A DNA stretch of 64,000 bases from Zoroaster sp. YZ-2022 (Eukaryota > Echinodermata > Asteroidea > Forcipulatida > Zoroasteridae): positions 4,261,402-4,325,401 of the forward strand of contig CM055828.1 of NCBI GenBank assembly GCA_029582265.1, in the 5' to 3' direction. Position 1 is the first letter of the stretch. Each line of letters begins with the position of its first letter. Below are positions 27,127 to 39,937 of this stretch, piece by piece. The position numbers were made by a program, and so were the translations under genes. Under the pieces are notes generated by a model. The model was given only the letters and a program-made list of their open reading frames with translations, was not told the DNA's origin and ran no database searches.

Positions 27127-29381
27127 ATGGTACAGTATGAAGTCTTATGAAGTCATAGAAAATATATCCACATACATACATGTACATGTACACAGCAATA
27201 TATTTTAGCACTTGTCACAAAATAGTCATTGACCAAAGGGGGAAATGCATTTATGTACATGCAATCTGTACAAGTGGTATCGATGACTATGCACAGTACA
27301 TACATAAACATATGCGCACTGGTTTACGAATCCCATAATTTTTTTTATTTGAATGTGACATTCATTGCATTAGTAATGTTCTGAAAATAGAAATCGTGAC
27401 GAGCGCTATTAGCATGTGAAGTAGAGAGTCGTTAAATGTTTTAAGAACATTACAATTTTAAAGCTATTTTCAAATTATTGCTGGTTATGTAAATGTACAT
27501 TCCAGTTAAATGAACATGTACACGCATGAACAATGTACACTTCTGATTGAGCACATTAATTATTAAGGTCCTACACACACAAAATGTATGATACATACAT
27601 GCAAGTGTGTTACATACATGTACATGTACATTGTAACAACGTAATGAATGACTGCACCATTGTGCTGAACGCATATCATATTTTATCACTTTATTGGTTC
27701 ATAATGCAAGGAATTATGCCACACAACCTCGGGCGACATTGCTACAGCATATGTCAACCTCTGAATATCATATGTTTCGGACCAATCCTTTTGACGATTA
27801 GCAGTGATTATTCACAATTATCCTCCAACCCCCCCTAAAAATACACTAACAAAAAAAACAAAAAAAACAAACAAAAAAACACGAGTAGCCAACACAATCC
27901 CACACTAACCATTACATGTTCTTCATTTGTCAAGCCTTCGGTACACCCAAACACATGTACAGCATAGAGTTATTTAATTCATGAAATCTAATTATAAATT
28001 CTTGGCAGCAGTACAATATTTCTACCCTCCAGATATCCACTCATGAAGTATAAATATAAATTCAACATTGAAGGAATTTGTTTTAAATAACATACAATGA
28101 TTTGGCAAGTGTAATTTGTCATATTATGGTAATTGGTATGTCCATATAGACATGTACATGAACAGTACATGTATGTACCAGTACTGTAGGAATTGTATTT
28201 CTTTGCATATTTTCAAAGCTGGATTAAAGTAGAACCACACTGGAAATACACCAAAATAAATGGTTCTATCATGAAAAACAATTCTTCTGCTAAGTAAACA
28301 TTTACTACAGACGAATTCTTGTCGGAATCATCTTTGGTGTGACTTAGTAGTAGAAACTGTCCACACAATATACACAAACACGTATATAATTGTATTCATT
28401 TCCCAAACACACTATAATAATGATAAAACCGCCACTTCACTCCAGATAATGTAATAGAATTTTTTTTTGTAATCCTTCCCCCAAAACAAATATTTGTTTG
28501 TTTAATATACGAAAGAGAAATAAACAAATTAAAAAAACAGATAAAAAAATAAAACATACAATTTTTTTTTTTTTTTTTAAATAATAAATAAATTAATATA
28601 AAATAAATAAATAAATAGATCTCTTAACCTAACGTGTACAATATGTACATTATTCCTGACATTGTCAGATCTGGTAATTTTCAATATATTAGAGACAAAC
28701 AAAAAAATGGTATGAAGTAGATTTGTAGATAACATATGTTCATATTGTTTCAGGAATGCATAAAATGTGTTTGTTTAAAAGCTTGTTATGCACAAATACT
28801 TCCCACACATAATGAGTGCATAATTACTGCCGATGAGAGCCGCACTAGATCCCGTGCCATCATCATGTTCCTGGTTCCCAAGCATTTATTAGTGTGCACG
28901 TATCAGAGATGTGCTGATGGCATTGGCCATTAAAAGCTAAATATTCACAGCCCACGGGAGCCTCATGTGAATTATAAAAGACGATAACGTACCGATACTT
29001 GGTAAGCTTGGCTGTCATCTATCCGCACTGTCAATTATACTGTATATCATATCCCCACATCTTCGACAGCGTTTGGAAGCAGAAAAATTCCTTATAGGAC
29101 ATGTATCTTGTCAAGAATGGATTGTAAATTTGTGAATTCATATTATTTTTTAAATTTCTCCCCATTTTTAATTTTTTTTATTTATTTATTTTTAATCAGG
29201 ACTCATTCAGTCAAAATTTGTGCATTCATATTTTTAAGGTTTCCCCAATTTTTAATTTTATCCGAACTGTAACCTGCACTATCCAGTTATACTGCCATCT
29301 TTCATGTATTTTATATATAATTTCTCAACTGAATTTACAAATAAAGTCTCAAGTTATTTTCATGTTTTTTGTCCTCCTTAA

Positions 29382-29720
29382 TTAAAACCCTAACTCCCTT
29401 AGGCCCATTTGCTTAGACATAACCTGAATCCTCCAAAATCCTTTGGGAGTAAAGCAAGCACACGTGTTTCTAATCTGTGATACATGTACATGGCCAGGGA
29501 CCCTCCCTGCATGCATGGGGCAATAAACAGTGTCCACTGACCCAAGCACTGACCTTGCAATCACTACAACAAACATGGATGTACATGTACTATGGAAAGG
29601 CAAGTATGCCTAATAATCTCAATCCTCCAAAATCCTTCACTTTAGCAAAGAGCATGTAACCTCAATCCTTCAAAATCCTTCACTTAGTTTAGCAAAGAGG
29701 ATTTTGGAAGGTTAGGGTTA
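29382..29720. mobile_element. TTAA-flanked MITE, CCCTAACC family (copy 2, decayed)
   Basis: The left end is TTAAAACCCTAACTCCC and the right end GGTTAGGGTTACC. TCCAAAATCCTT words recur inside. The right flank (29720-29830) matches the right flank of copy 1. Confidence 0.65.
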
Positions 29721-30074
29721 CCGACACAATGGAATGAGCTGAAACTTTCACAAGATGGTCTCCGTTTCTCTTGTTTCTTACAAAGAATGGATGCATTTAT
29801 AGACATTTTTACCAAAAGTGTATCCTGACTTTAAGCCCAATTAGAACCCATCGCTTGCAATAATGATTTACACAAACAATGGTCGCTTGGGAGATTTATA
29901 ATTGGGAGATTTATAATGAAAACCTTCCGGATAATCCATTAGTAAATATTGCCAGGTGTTGATTTTGTCTGCGAGTCACGAGCCATACATAAACCCGACC
30001 AAGAAAATCCTTACTTTATGTTAATTGTATTTTATTGTCACTCACAAAATATCTTATGGTTGTTTTTTTAATGT

Positions 30075-30365
30075 ACATCTTGATTTAAAGACAGTAAGCG
30101 TACTCATAGAAGCAGTTTGGCCAACATTACCAATAGTGTACCTTCCCTTGATTCAAAAAGAGTAAGCATACTCATAGAAGCAGTTTGGCCAACATTACCA
30201 ATGCTGTACCTTCCCTTTAATGTATATAATATTGATTCAAAAAGAGTAAGCATACTCTTAGAAACAGTTTTGCCAACATTACCAATGTTGTACCTTCCCT
30301 TTAATGTATACAGTGTATATTGATTCAAAGAGAGTAAGCAAACTCTTAGAAACAGTTTTGCCGTA
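30075..30365. repeat. Minisatellite of the same 80-bp unit as 12.5-13.0 kb, about 4 copies
   Basis: Units contain AGAGTAAGCATACTC, GAAGCAGTTTGGCCAACATT and ACCAATGTTGTACCTTCCCT. The orientation matches the array in the MAP3K intron. Confidence 0.88.
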
Positions 30366-33297
30366 CCTATATTAACTTCTCCCTTTAAATACTAGGATGC
30401 AAAATAATGAACAGGGGGAAAAACTTAAATGAGCAAATTATTAGATTGAGGGAAAAAACCTGAAATATTTCCCCAAAAAGTAAATTTTTCTAAAATGCAA
30501 TTTTTTAAAATCCTGTGATGTCCTGCTGAGAAAAGTTCTGCAATGGTTTTGATTACAAGTAAAAGTTTAAGAATATCTTGTAGTATAAGTACATTTGTAA
30601 TTACAAAATACTTGCAGTATAATACAGGCTTGACATTTGCATGTACACGTACAGATCTTTTCTGAAACAGACAACCCATGCTTATTAAAGATGTTTTCAA
30701 TTTCTCACCCACTGCCTCTCCATCCATTAGTCAAATCCTCCCAAATAAACACACCGGACAATCCTCCAAGACGCAGATAAAAAAAATCATTTGCTTGAAA
30801 CATAAACCCAAGACGCCCGGACTAGATTCCCAAGACATCTGATCTCGGGGGCCCTTTGCGATTTAAACCCCCTATGAACGAAGAAGGCATTTTAGGAGAG
30901 AGAGAGAGTTGAAAAGTGCGTAGATGGCGCTTGAACCTGGCGTGTGGACCCTCGGTGAATAGCAATCAACACAGAATCAGACACTGTGGCACCATGAAAC
31001 GGCTCTGGGCTCAAGCTGAAGAATGGCAAATTGTATTAAAGGTGTTGTCTGCATGATCTTAGCCTACATGTACAGAAACGTGTATGGGCAGAGGCGCCAT
31101 TGGGATTCTATTAAGGGGTGCGGATTGGCCCCGGTGGGTAGAGTGACCGGTGCCAGAGGCACTTGTGGCAGAGACCTTCCGCGTGACGTCTAATTGTATA
31201 GTTATATTAACAACCCCCATTCACTTTTGGTGAAGAGTAATGACTTGCATTAATGAACATGAATTCATGAAACTCAATATATAAAAGAACCAAAATTATT
31301 ATTTTTTTTTTCAATAAGTCCACTCCTTTCAGTGGTAATTGGGAAAATTCAAACGATGTTAGAACTGATCCTGCTGGCCAGAAGAGGGCAGTGTTTGGAC
31401 AATATTCCAACTACATGTAACTGTGACGTTTAAATATTGATGGACACAAGTGACGTCCATCAAAAATAATTAGTAAATTAAGATTTATTTGAAATCAAAC
31501 CACGTGTTCGACTTAACTTTAAATTTTAAATTTAATTTTTTTTTTTTATATATCAAACTCATGTAAATAATTCCTGTACTTTTTTTAGTTTAATTTGATA
31601 TCAAACTACATGTACATGTATGAGCCTAGAGTTAAATAATTCCTGTACATGCACATCGTATCTTGTTGCCTTTATTTCTTGGCTTGCTGTTAGCGATTTG
31701 ATGTGCATGTACTGTAACCATACATAATTTCATTACACAGAGTAGAGTGTTGGGAGAGAATCCAAGGATCAAGCAATACAAGATGGCTTGTGTGGGTGTT
31801 AGAAAGATCAGAGAGATGGTACATGTACTGGATGGAGATCAACGGTGCGAGATGCTCATGTTAAAAACCATTTGTCTTCTCCCCTGAGATGGGCCCCATC
31901 TACTCAATGGCTCGGAATCTACACAAGAATATTGTTTAACTACTATGTAACAACGCATAGTGTACAATATACAAATCTGTATGGAGCACTGAGTATGCTT
32001 GGTACATGTACACAGTGCATACAAACCATTGGACTAAGTACATGCGTATCACATTTCAAAGGCGAGTTTGCAATTACATTTCTTGGCAGATAAGCCTACT
32101 GCAACTTATGCGTTTTAGGGATGACAGTCCATAATTAATAATTATATTATTTAATAAAAACCACAAAACGACAGGGGAAACTGACTTGGTACATAAATAC
32201 TTTTTGGGGTGAACAATGACAAACAAAAAATTAATTAATTAATTTACAAACGGTGCCCCATATTGTTTTTAAACTGTATTTTTTCCCCCCCCAAAAACCA
32301 CATTTCTGATTTGGCTTAAATTGAAGATTTGCTTAATATTCTGTGTTTTGGGATCACTGTCCATTGCTGTCCATGTAGTTACTAAAGAAGATAAAATATA
32401 AAGATAAAATTTAATTGGCTCTTTGTTTTAAATTGCTTTCTAAGAAAAAGTTTTGCATATTAAGAAAATCTGAACATTTTCCTAGCAACACATACACTGT
32501 ACATGTTCATTTACTTTAATTGCCACACTGAAAAGGGATAGAATCCAATTTGATTTCCTAAAAACAATCTCATTTTAAGGAATTCACAGGCTGTTCAGAC
32601 CTCAATATTTCAACTGTTTCTTAATTATTGTTAACTTAACCACCCTTTAACATGAAAGAAATAATCAGGCGATGTTTTAATTTGCCAATTTTTTTTTATC
32701 CAGAACTGGCATACACAACACTAGAGACGCCTTGGCACCAACCATGCTCCTAATCAAAATTCACCGGAGGCTTGGCAAGTGTCTTACGGAAGAGTCGTGT
32801 GCATCTGCACTCCCTGCTCCAGATTAAATATGCCTCGTTATCCTTCCCCTCCTTCCCTGAAGGCAGTACATATATATTGGGTCTTAACAATTTGAGAATT
32901 AAATCCTATGAAATATGAATCTTTTAATGATACACAATTCAAACAAGATTTCCAGCAGACAATATGTAATTATAAAATTGGAAATACATGTAAATGGAAC
33001 ACTACATGTACCTTAAAAAAAAAAAACTCTTTTACGATTGATATTTGCACTGACAAAATAAAAACAAATGTGAAATGGAACTTGCACATGTCCGTGACCT
33101 ATTTAAAACATATGTACAGTTGCAAACGTACATGTACTGTAAGCATAGAAATTGCAGAATACTGCACAAAATTTAGTTTGCTGATCGTAACTAAAGATTT
33201 TCTATTTATTAGTGGTTTTCCTTCGCCATTACACACAAATGTTCCTGCCCAAAAATGTTGAACAGTAAATTGTGTACAGGAGTAATTTCTGTACACA

Positions 33298-33385
33298 AGT
33301 TGTAACCACCAGTTCTTTTATTACTACTCAAAAGAGATTTTTTTTCCCACATGGTGTCACTGCAAACAGTCTTAACATAATAGTA
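33298..33385. repeat. Partial foldback of the GGTGACACCATGTGG family
   Basis: GTAACCACCAGTTCTTTTAT and CCACATGGTGTCACTGCAAA match the element at 51079-51220. Confidence 0.6.
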
Positions 33386-34440
33386 ATTTTGTTTTGCAAA
33401 ATCCTGCAAAAGTACTCATAAAAAAATCATCCAACTCATAAAAAAAAAATCATATCTTTTTTTTTGGTCAACAATTTAAAAAACAAAAATCACATTCACA
33501 GTAAAATATGTCGAATTACAGAAATCAGGGAACAGCGATGGGGTTACTTGCCGAAAATAAGGTAATACAGTGGTTTTTTTTATGATGAATATTCTAGATA
33601 AAAAGCATTTAAATGTACTTGTGTATATGTAATGTACATCCCATCCCATTTACTGACACTACCAGAGAGCATCTAGGAGAGGGTTGAAGATGTACATTAA
33701 CACAGCTGTCATAGATAATTGGGACCACATTACAGTATGCATTAATATAAGTAGGTTATTCCAACAGCGTAGTGTTAAGAGCATACATTTCTGGGCTTCC
33801 TGCCATACCAATATATCTTCTCAATGTTACAAGCCATCACTGATGATACGGATGTATCAGGTTTCATCTCTGGCCTCATCATCACCCATGTACCAAACCC
33901 ATCCATGCGCGGCCGCGCTCACATCTCGCAAGCAACTGACTAATTTATGAGATGTCGGGTGGGGAAAGGGTGGGGAAAGGGTGGTGGTAGACTTGTGCAA
34001 GTCTAGCGCGGAGGCTCATGTTGAAATCATCATCTTTGGCACTCAGGGTCATTTCTGAGATATCTTGCTTCTGCCTCAGTGGAAGATCCATCATTTTATC
34101 TTCACAGTGCCACAGTCCATGGCTCTGTTCCATGCAGAAATAATGGAAATCATCCAACAGTCAATTGATTAATCTATTGAGATGTTATGTGAAGACTACC
34201 TACAGTATTATGTCATTAGATTTGCACAAGTCTGGCACATACTCAACTGAAATGTTCATGACAGAGACTACACACTTGTACCCAGAGCCACACAGAGGTC
34301 ATTTACATGTGCAATGAATCACACAGATAATATGACTGTGAGAGTTACATGTAAGTTAGTGTAAATTCTAAATCTGTGACTAACTTGTATATGAGTAAGA
34401 CCATGCTGACAAGAGGTGAACAGTATCTCTTGTTTACGGG

Positions 34441-34640
34441 AAAGTACAAACATTGGTAATGTTGGCAAACCTGCTTCTAAGAGTATACTTACCTTAAATC
34501 GTACATATTTAAACAATCAACCTGTGAAAAAACAGCTTATTATCTTGTGTTGTTCACAGGAAAATAGTGGAAAACTTATTCAGATTGTTGCATTCATTCT
34601 TAAAATTTAGGAAAGAGTACTCTTTCCTAAATACGAACAA
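34441..34640. repeat. Single-copy member of the 80-bp-unit element
   Basis: ACATTGGTAATGTTGGCAAA, CTGCTTCTAAGAGTATACTT and, further right, TAGGAAAGAGTACTCTTTCC match the 53.9-54.15 kb copy. The last stretch is a local palindrome. Confidence 0.65.
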
Positions 34641-35467
34641 AAGGACATACATGTAAAATCATTTTCATCCGCACAATCTCAATCACTATCAGGCTGTATG
34701 CATGTTGAATTATTGCCTGACAAGGCGACCTATGACCTCGGTATGCAAATTCTTGGCACAGGTATGCACCCAAGGTAGAATACATACATCAATGAGGCGT
34801 GCCATAATAGAACAGATGTAGGAGCAATGTACCCCCCCCACTGCACTGTTAGAGTACAATTTGCTGTATATTAATTAAATAGAGCAAACGGAGGAAATTC
34901 AGGCAAATCTACATGTACTTAGACAATCAGTGCCAAGCATAAACATACATTCTGTTACCACTAATTTCTTAACGCTTGAAATACTGTTTACTTTTTCGTA
35001 AACAGCAGTCCATCAGAGCGATACGTTATAAACGAGAACAGGAAATGAGAAACCAAAAGTGACGTGGCAGAATAAGAAAGTCAATTTTAAATACAAATAT
35101 TCAAACTAATAATAACTGGTGAATATGCCTCAACGATAATGAAAATAAAAGTAAGAGAAAATTTGCGGTAGCACCATGCAATAACGAGTTGTAATAGAGT
35201 TGGTTCCGAGACAAAATGGTGGTTCGACAACTCAAACGCTTTGATCAGCATGCTGTAATGGTCTTAAGGGTATACTGATCAATATGTCAAGTTGTCAATC
35301 CACTGGTTCTTCTCAGAACCAACACACAACTCAAGAGACCCATGGTGCGTCACAAATTCCCTCTTACTGTTCTTTCATCATGCCAAAACCTTCAAATCCT
35401 TACATAAAAACACAACTGTAAGCAAATATGTTTACAATGAACACCGTAAGACAAGAAAGATACAACT

Positions 35468-35590
35468 CAATCGATCCAGCAATTTTGGCTGCTATTGGAC
35501 ATCATTTCATAGCAAAAAAAAAAAAAAAATTAAAAATGCCGATGAGCAGGTCTGAGGCGACGCGCGCTGAGACCAAAAACCGGAGCCCCC
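35468..35590. repeat. Dispersed repeat shared with 56032-56136 (copy 1)
   Basis: ATCGATCCAGCAATTTTGGC, then GACATCATTTCA, a poly-A tract and GGTCTGAGGCGACGCG...GAGACCA. The second copy abuts the 3' end of the FKBP gene. Confidence 0.75.
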
Positions 35591-37652
35591 CCCCCTTTTT
35601 TTTTCCCCTGATGTTTTACAAAAAGATTCTGGCCAGCAACCTTTTTAAAAATTCCATAACAATTCCCGTTTTCTCTATGATGAAAGCATTTCAGACGAAA
35701 TAATTTCTCAGGACGATTGATAGTTGTACGTTTTTAATGCGACAATCAGGCTCAGGCTAGATGCCTGTGGTTAATATCATAGATGAGTCTGGCCTGGTAA
35801 TAATCTATCCATCATTACCTCTATCTGTTTTCCTTCCTCCGTAATGTCCGTTCCCTCCCACCCCCCCCCCCCCATCCCGCCAGGGATTTGTGATAAACTG
35901 TGACTGATTCGGGATTTAGGTACTTGTCAATGGCTTGTTTCATTTTATCCATGTGATATAAATTCCCACGGTCGGTTTTATTATGTTGATGGTGGTTGGG
36001 TTTTTATTATGGTGCTGGTACAGAGCATTTTTACAATTAGTATACACAAGTACTTGAGCACTGCGTCATGTTAGTTGTGCCATGAATATCAATTGGGATT
36101 ATTAGTGTGCTTGGTTGAACTATTGTGGTTGAAAAATAGTGATCGTAGTGGATGTGATTTCATTATACAGTACATCTAGTTTTAAATGGAATTTGGGAAC
36201 AAATCAAAAAGCGAACAATCACTTTTTAAAATATATGAATTTCCTTTCACAATGCAAGCTAAAAATTCAAGTGACGACAAAAATCTTTGGTAAATTTTAC
36301 CAGATAATCAAATCAGAATATTATTATAAATCTAAAAGCTTTGGTGTAAAACTTTCATTTTTTTTAAATTAAAATAATAAAATTAAAAATTCCACTAAAA
36401 TTACTGATCTCAAAATAGTGAACTCTCTGCCAAAAGTGTCTGCTTGGGCAAGCTTACCTAATCACAAAATTTTAGATTGTAATAATTAGCAGATCGAAAG
36501 TTTAAAAAAAAATCGCCCCTTTTTTATGTGGGGCTAGGGCCAAGGATACGGAGGGAGTCCAGTGTATTGGTCCTAGAATGGGGCTAATGTAGTACATATG
36601 TACATATTTACAAGGTAAATACAAATGAACGGTTTGTCTTACCACAAAGATGGTCCTGTCTGCAGAACAACTTCAACTCAAATGATTTGGTACAAAGGAA
36701 TCTCTGTATAAATATGTTGATTTTAGTTTACTAGGGTATACAGGTAAGTTCGGTCAGGCTGGGGGGGGGGGGGGGATGGGCCAACGATACAATGTGCTTA
36801 CACAAAAGACATGGGTACTTATGAGTTATGTATGACATCATTATATTGTCAAGTGTTTCTACAGACTGGCATCAGTGGCTGGATCAGAACACCATGGGTC
36901 CCAGATCAGATCTAGGTTACTGAGCTGATCTTGTTCCAGAGTGGGGAGAGGGGGGGTTGGCTGAAGTCATTTCCAAAAATACTCAGAGCAGATGATGCAC
37001 TTTATATATATATAACAAACAAAAAGTGGCTAATGGTACCACCCTATGACTGATGCTGGCCATTGTTAACCCCAACTGCCGATAAATATTCTTCTAACAC
37101 ACAAATGATTATCTTTTACTAGTGGAGAGAGCCTTTTATAATTAATATTATTTTGTTTTATTTAACCATGATTAAACATAAAATTAAGCATACTAATTAA
37201 AACTATTTTAATTTTTTTAATTTTAACTTAAAATTGTATAGGCCTATCCTCCAGTCCATGATTAGTTTAAATTAAGAAAACATTAGCATTCAGACACCCT
37301 ACTCTAGTCTTAATAATTTAAATCCAGTAAATACCCTTAAATCCATACTAAAATTTACTGCTACTTCAATCACAATGCAGTGTCAATGCACAATCTACAA
37401 TTTTAATGGCGTTTCTCATCGATCTGCGCCGTAATAGTAATAATACAACAAAATCAAAGTCATTTATTTCACATTGCACATCATTGCACACACGTGAAAT
37501 TTGATTCAACAGAAAGAAACAAATTACCTCTTCAAAATAACACTTTTTTTGGTGTTCGGAAAAGTGCGGAAAGGCTAATAAATTATTCCGAAAAAATGTA
37601 ACTTTTTAGGGAATTTATAAATTGCAAAACGAACAAACAAAACACAACTCAC

Positions 37653-38050
37653 CTTCACGTTGGTTGATTTTGATGAAAAAAATATCAGAATGTTCGGGAA
37701 AAAATTCTCTATACGCTGCGATCAATGGCGCATACATGAAAACCCCGCGAAAACAACTGCGCATGCGAAAAGCACATTTGTTCATTTGTTGATAATTCAT
37801 TACTCCAATGAATAACGAAATAATCAGCTTCGTGAGGTAACGTTCAGCGGCAGAAGAGATCGGCACAGGGGGATTAACGCGGTCGTAAAACAGACGAGCG
37901 CTGCGGGAGACCCATGTGATTTTCTTATGGGGCTGGTGAAGGTGCTAATTGGTCGCAAGATAAGAAAGTGGCCGTTGTAACTCCTTCTGTTTCCTTCCTC
38001 CATGGTTAATCCAAGCCAAGGCCCATAATTTCCAATGCATAAAAGAAAAC
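37653..38050 (-). promoter_or_regulatory. Possible promoter and 5' non-coding exon of the MAP3K
   Basis: A strong minus-strand donor, CGTGAAG|GTGAGT, lies at 37653/37652. Above it the sequence is CG-richer than its surroundings and holds an NRF1-like palindrome TGCGCATGCG (37758-37767), as in many broadly used animal promoters. Exon A has an acceptor with no upstream exon, so one is needed. There is no direct proof of linkage. Confidence 0.3.
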
Positions 38051-38942
38051 TTTCACAAAAGATGGCAAGTCTGGATTTTTGTGGTTTCATTTTCTTTTGA
38101 CCTAACCACAAAGCGAATGAATGGGTTGAATTACAATTAACTCCGGAAGCCAGTCCAAGTTTCCATTGAACCTGTTTTTTTTTGTACAGATAATGTACAT
38201 CCCATTTGTGTCAACAAATACAAATCCGGACCCTATTGTTGTATTCTTGCCTAAGGCTCTTGCAATAACAAGGCGGCAAAGATAATGACAAGAACTGAAA
38301 GAGTAAAGCTAGCCGACCTTTTCACTAAGGTTTGTTTTCTTTTCTAGGGGTGTTAGGACCCGTTGAATGGTGCTGTATTACTGAGTACCACCTTAATAAC
38401 TAAGACTAATAATGGGTTAGGGCATACATTACTGATGAGGTAATGCCACTGGAAGGTTATTCCCCATTTCATTGTGTTTCCCTTCTCAACAGCAAACGTG
38501 TCTGGTTTCTATTTTGGAAGTGGTGTACTTATCAAGATCAAATCTCACCCTGCAAAGTTACAAACTTGTTAACGGGTCCAATGGGAGTTGGGATAATGGG
38601 ATTCGAGTGAAAGAGATCCAGGATCTGATTGACAGGACAATGGATGCCTAGAAAATAACAGGAAGTTTTTGTCGGAAGTTAAGAAGTTTACAGAGGATGG
38701 ACCCTGGTGACACCTGTGTTTACTTTTTGTTTTAGGTTCAGTGAATGATTGATTTATAAGGCATAAATACTTTGTGGTTTTCAGGAGTAGCACAACACAT
38801 GTTTTGCTGGACATATTACAAATACATGTAAATGTAATTTCTTATTGAATAAGTGAGATCCCTTGGGAACACCATGTTTCTTGAATCTAAGTGTAGCAGG
38901 GTTCCAATATATGCCAGTAGTCCGCTGGCCAAATGCCAACAG

Positions 38943-39164
38943 TTAAATGGGCAGTATCGTCACGATCAACAGGGCATGGAATCGGAATGCTAGTTTTAGA
39001 TTAACTCAGTGACTACCATAATACCCCACTTGATAGGGTCATATTACCGTTGCTGCTGCATAAATGAGCCAGTAATTTTCAGTCACTGTGTTTATCTTAA
39101 ACTAGGATACTGATTCCATGCCGTCGAAAGTCTGCTCTGATCGTGAGGATACTGCCCCTTTAAA
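38943..39164. mobile_element. Foldback MITE, AACAGGGCATGGAAT family (copy 2)
   Basis: The element is bounded by TTAAATGGGCAGTATCG and the inverted GGATACTGCCCCTTTAA. The left arm is nearly identical to 21447-21658. The right arm contains TCGAAAGTCTGCTCTGATCG, a motif related to the hairpin loops at 39.9 and 51.2 kb. Confidence 0.8.
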
Positions 39165-39483
39165 ATGGCAGCGGACTAGTAAAAATTACAAAGACTGCAG
39201 TGAATCGTAGTTCTTTTTATTTTATATTTACACATGAAGAGTAATCTCTGACTCTCTTTGTCCTACCTCAAAAATTGTGGTCCACCCTGCGGATTATTAT
39301 AAAAAGTACTTAAAAATATGTGGATCGGTGAAAATGCTTGCAGAAAAGCTAAAAGTCCAACTTACTGGTCCGGCCAGCTAGTGAAAAAAAAAAGTTGGTG
39401 TAAGTGTAGGGTTCTTGTATGTAGGATTCGAGGCTTTGCATGGTGGAGATACATGTAGATGTTCTTGAGTTCTTTCGGGTACA

Positions 39484-39836
39484 CCATAATAATAATAATA
39501 ATAATGTGTGGATTTATATAGCGCACGTATCCACCAACTAAGTGGTGCTCAAGGCGCATTATATTATTATCCCTGCTCATAAGGCTCATAAATCATTCCT
39601 GAAACCATCTCAGCTCCCTGGGGAGTATACAGCTCAATTGCTGCCATTTCTAGCGCATATAGAGCAAACCAACTCTGCCTTCACAGGTACCCATTTAACC
39701 CCTGGGTGGAGAGAAGCAATTATGATCAAGTGTCTTGCTCAAGGACACAAGTGTCATGGCTGTGATTCGAACCCACATTATGTTGCTAACACCAGAACTT
39801 GAATCCGGTAAGCTAGACCGCTCGGCCACGACACCC
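39484..39836 (-). mobile_element. tRNA-derived SINE with conserved central domain (Nin-DC type)
   Basis: Minus strand, 5' to 3': GTCGTGGCCGAGCGGTCTAG (tRNA Ser/Leu-like head with A box), GGGTTCGAATC B box (39774-39764), central TTGTGTCCTTGAGCAAGACA (39750-39728) and CTTCTCTCCACCCAGGGG, 3' TGCGCTATATAAATCC, and an (ATT)n tail at 39510-39484. This matches the SINE group with the animal-wide Nin-DC-type central domain as I know it. It is full length or nearly so, and is inserted in the left arm of a foldback. Confidence 0.85.
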
Positions 39837-39893
39837 CATGTAATGATCTCTTTTTGGAAAAAGTGATGGCTCTGAGAAGAGCCGGTTGGTTCT

Positions 39894-39937
39894 CAACGTT
39901 TCGACTAGTCTGCTCTCGTCATCGTCAGGATACGTTG
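39894..39937 (-). other. Hammerhead-ribozyme-like core in the foldback loop
   Basis: The minus strand reads CAACGT-A-TC-CTGACGA-(stem-loop)-GAAA-CGTTG. CTGANGA and GAAA are the two invariant hammerhead core strings. CAACGT pairs with ACGTTG as stem III. GACGAG/CTAGTC around AGCAGA forms stem II with one mismatch. GTA is an allowed cleavage triplet. Stem I is reduced to two bases, so I do not expect full activity. Similar ribozymes are known in animal Penelope-like elements and retrozymes. Confidence 0.4.

Larger units (their letters stand above)
26017..37652. other. Gene-free region or possible first intron of the MAP3K
   Basis: No coding exon is seen. If the non-coding exon proposed at 37653 is real, this is an 11.6-kb intron. 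It contains a hAT-like MITE (26783-27126), a TTAA MITE (29382-29720), a minisatellite (30075-30365), fragments of other foldbacks, and many TACATGTA-type palindromic words (27180-28170, 31600-32010, 33000-33130). Long stretches (27130-29380, 30370-33300, 35600-37650) are AT-rich and otherwise featureless. Confidence 0.55.
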
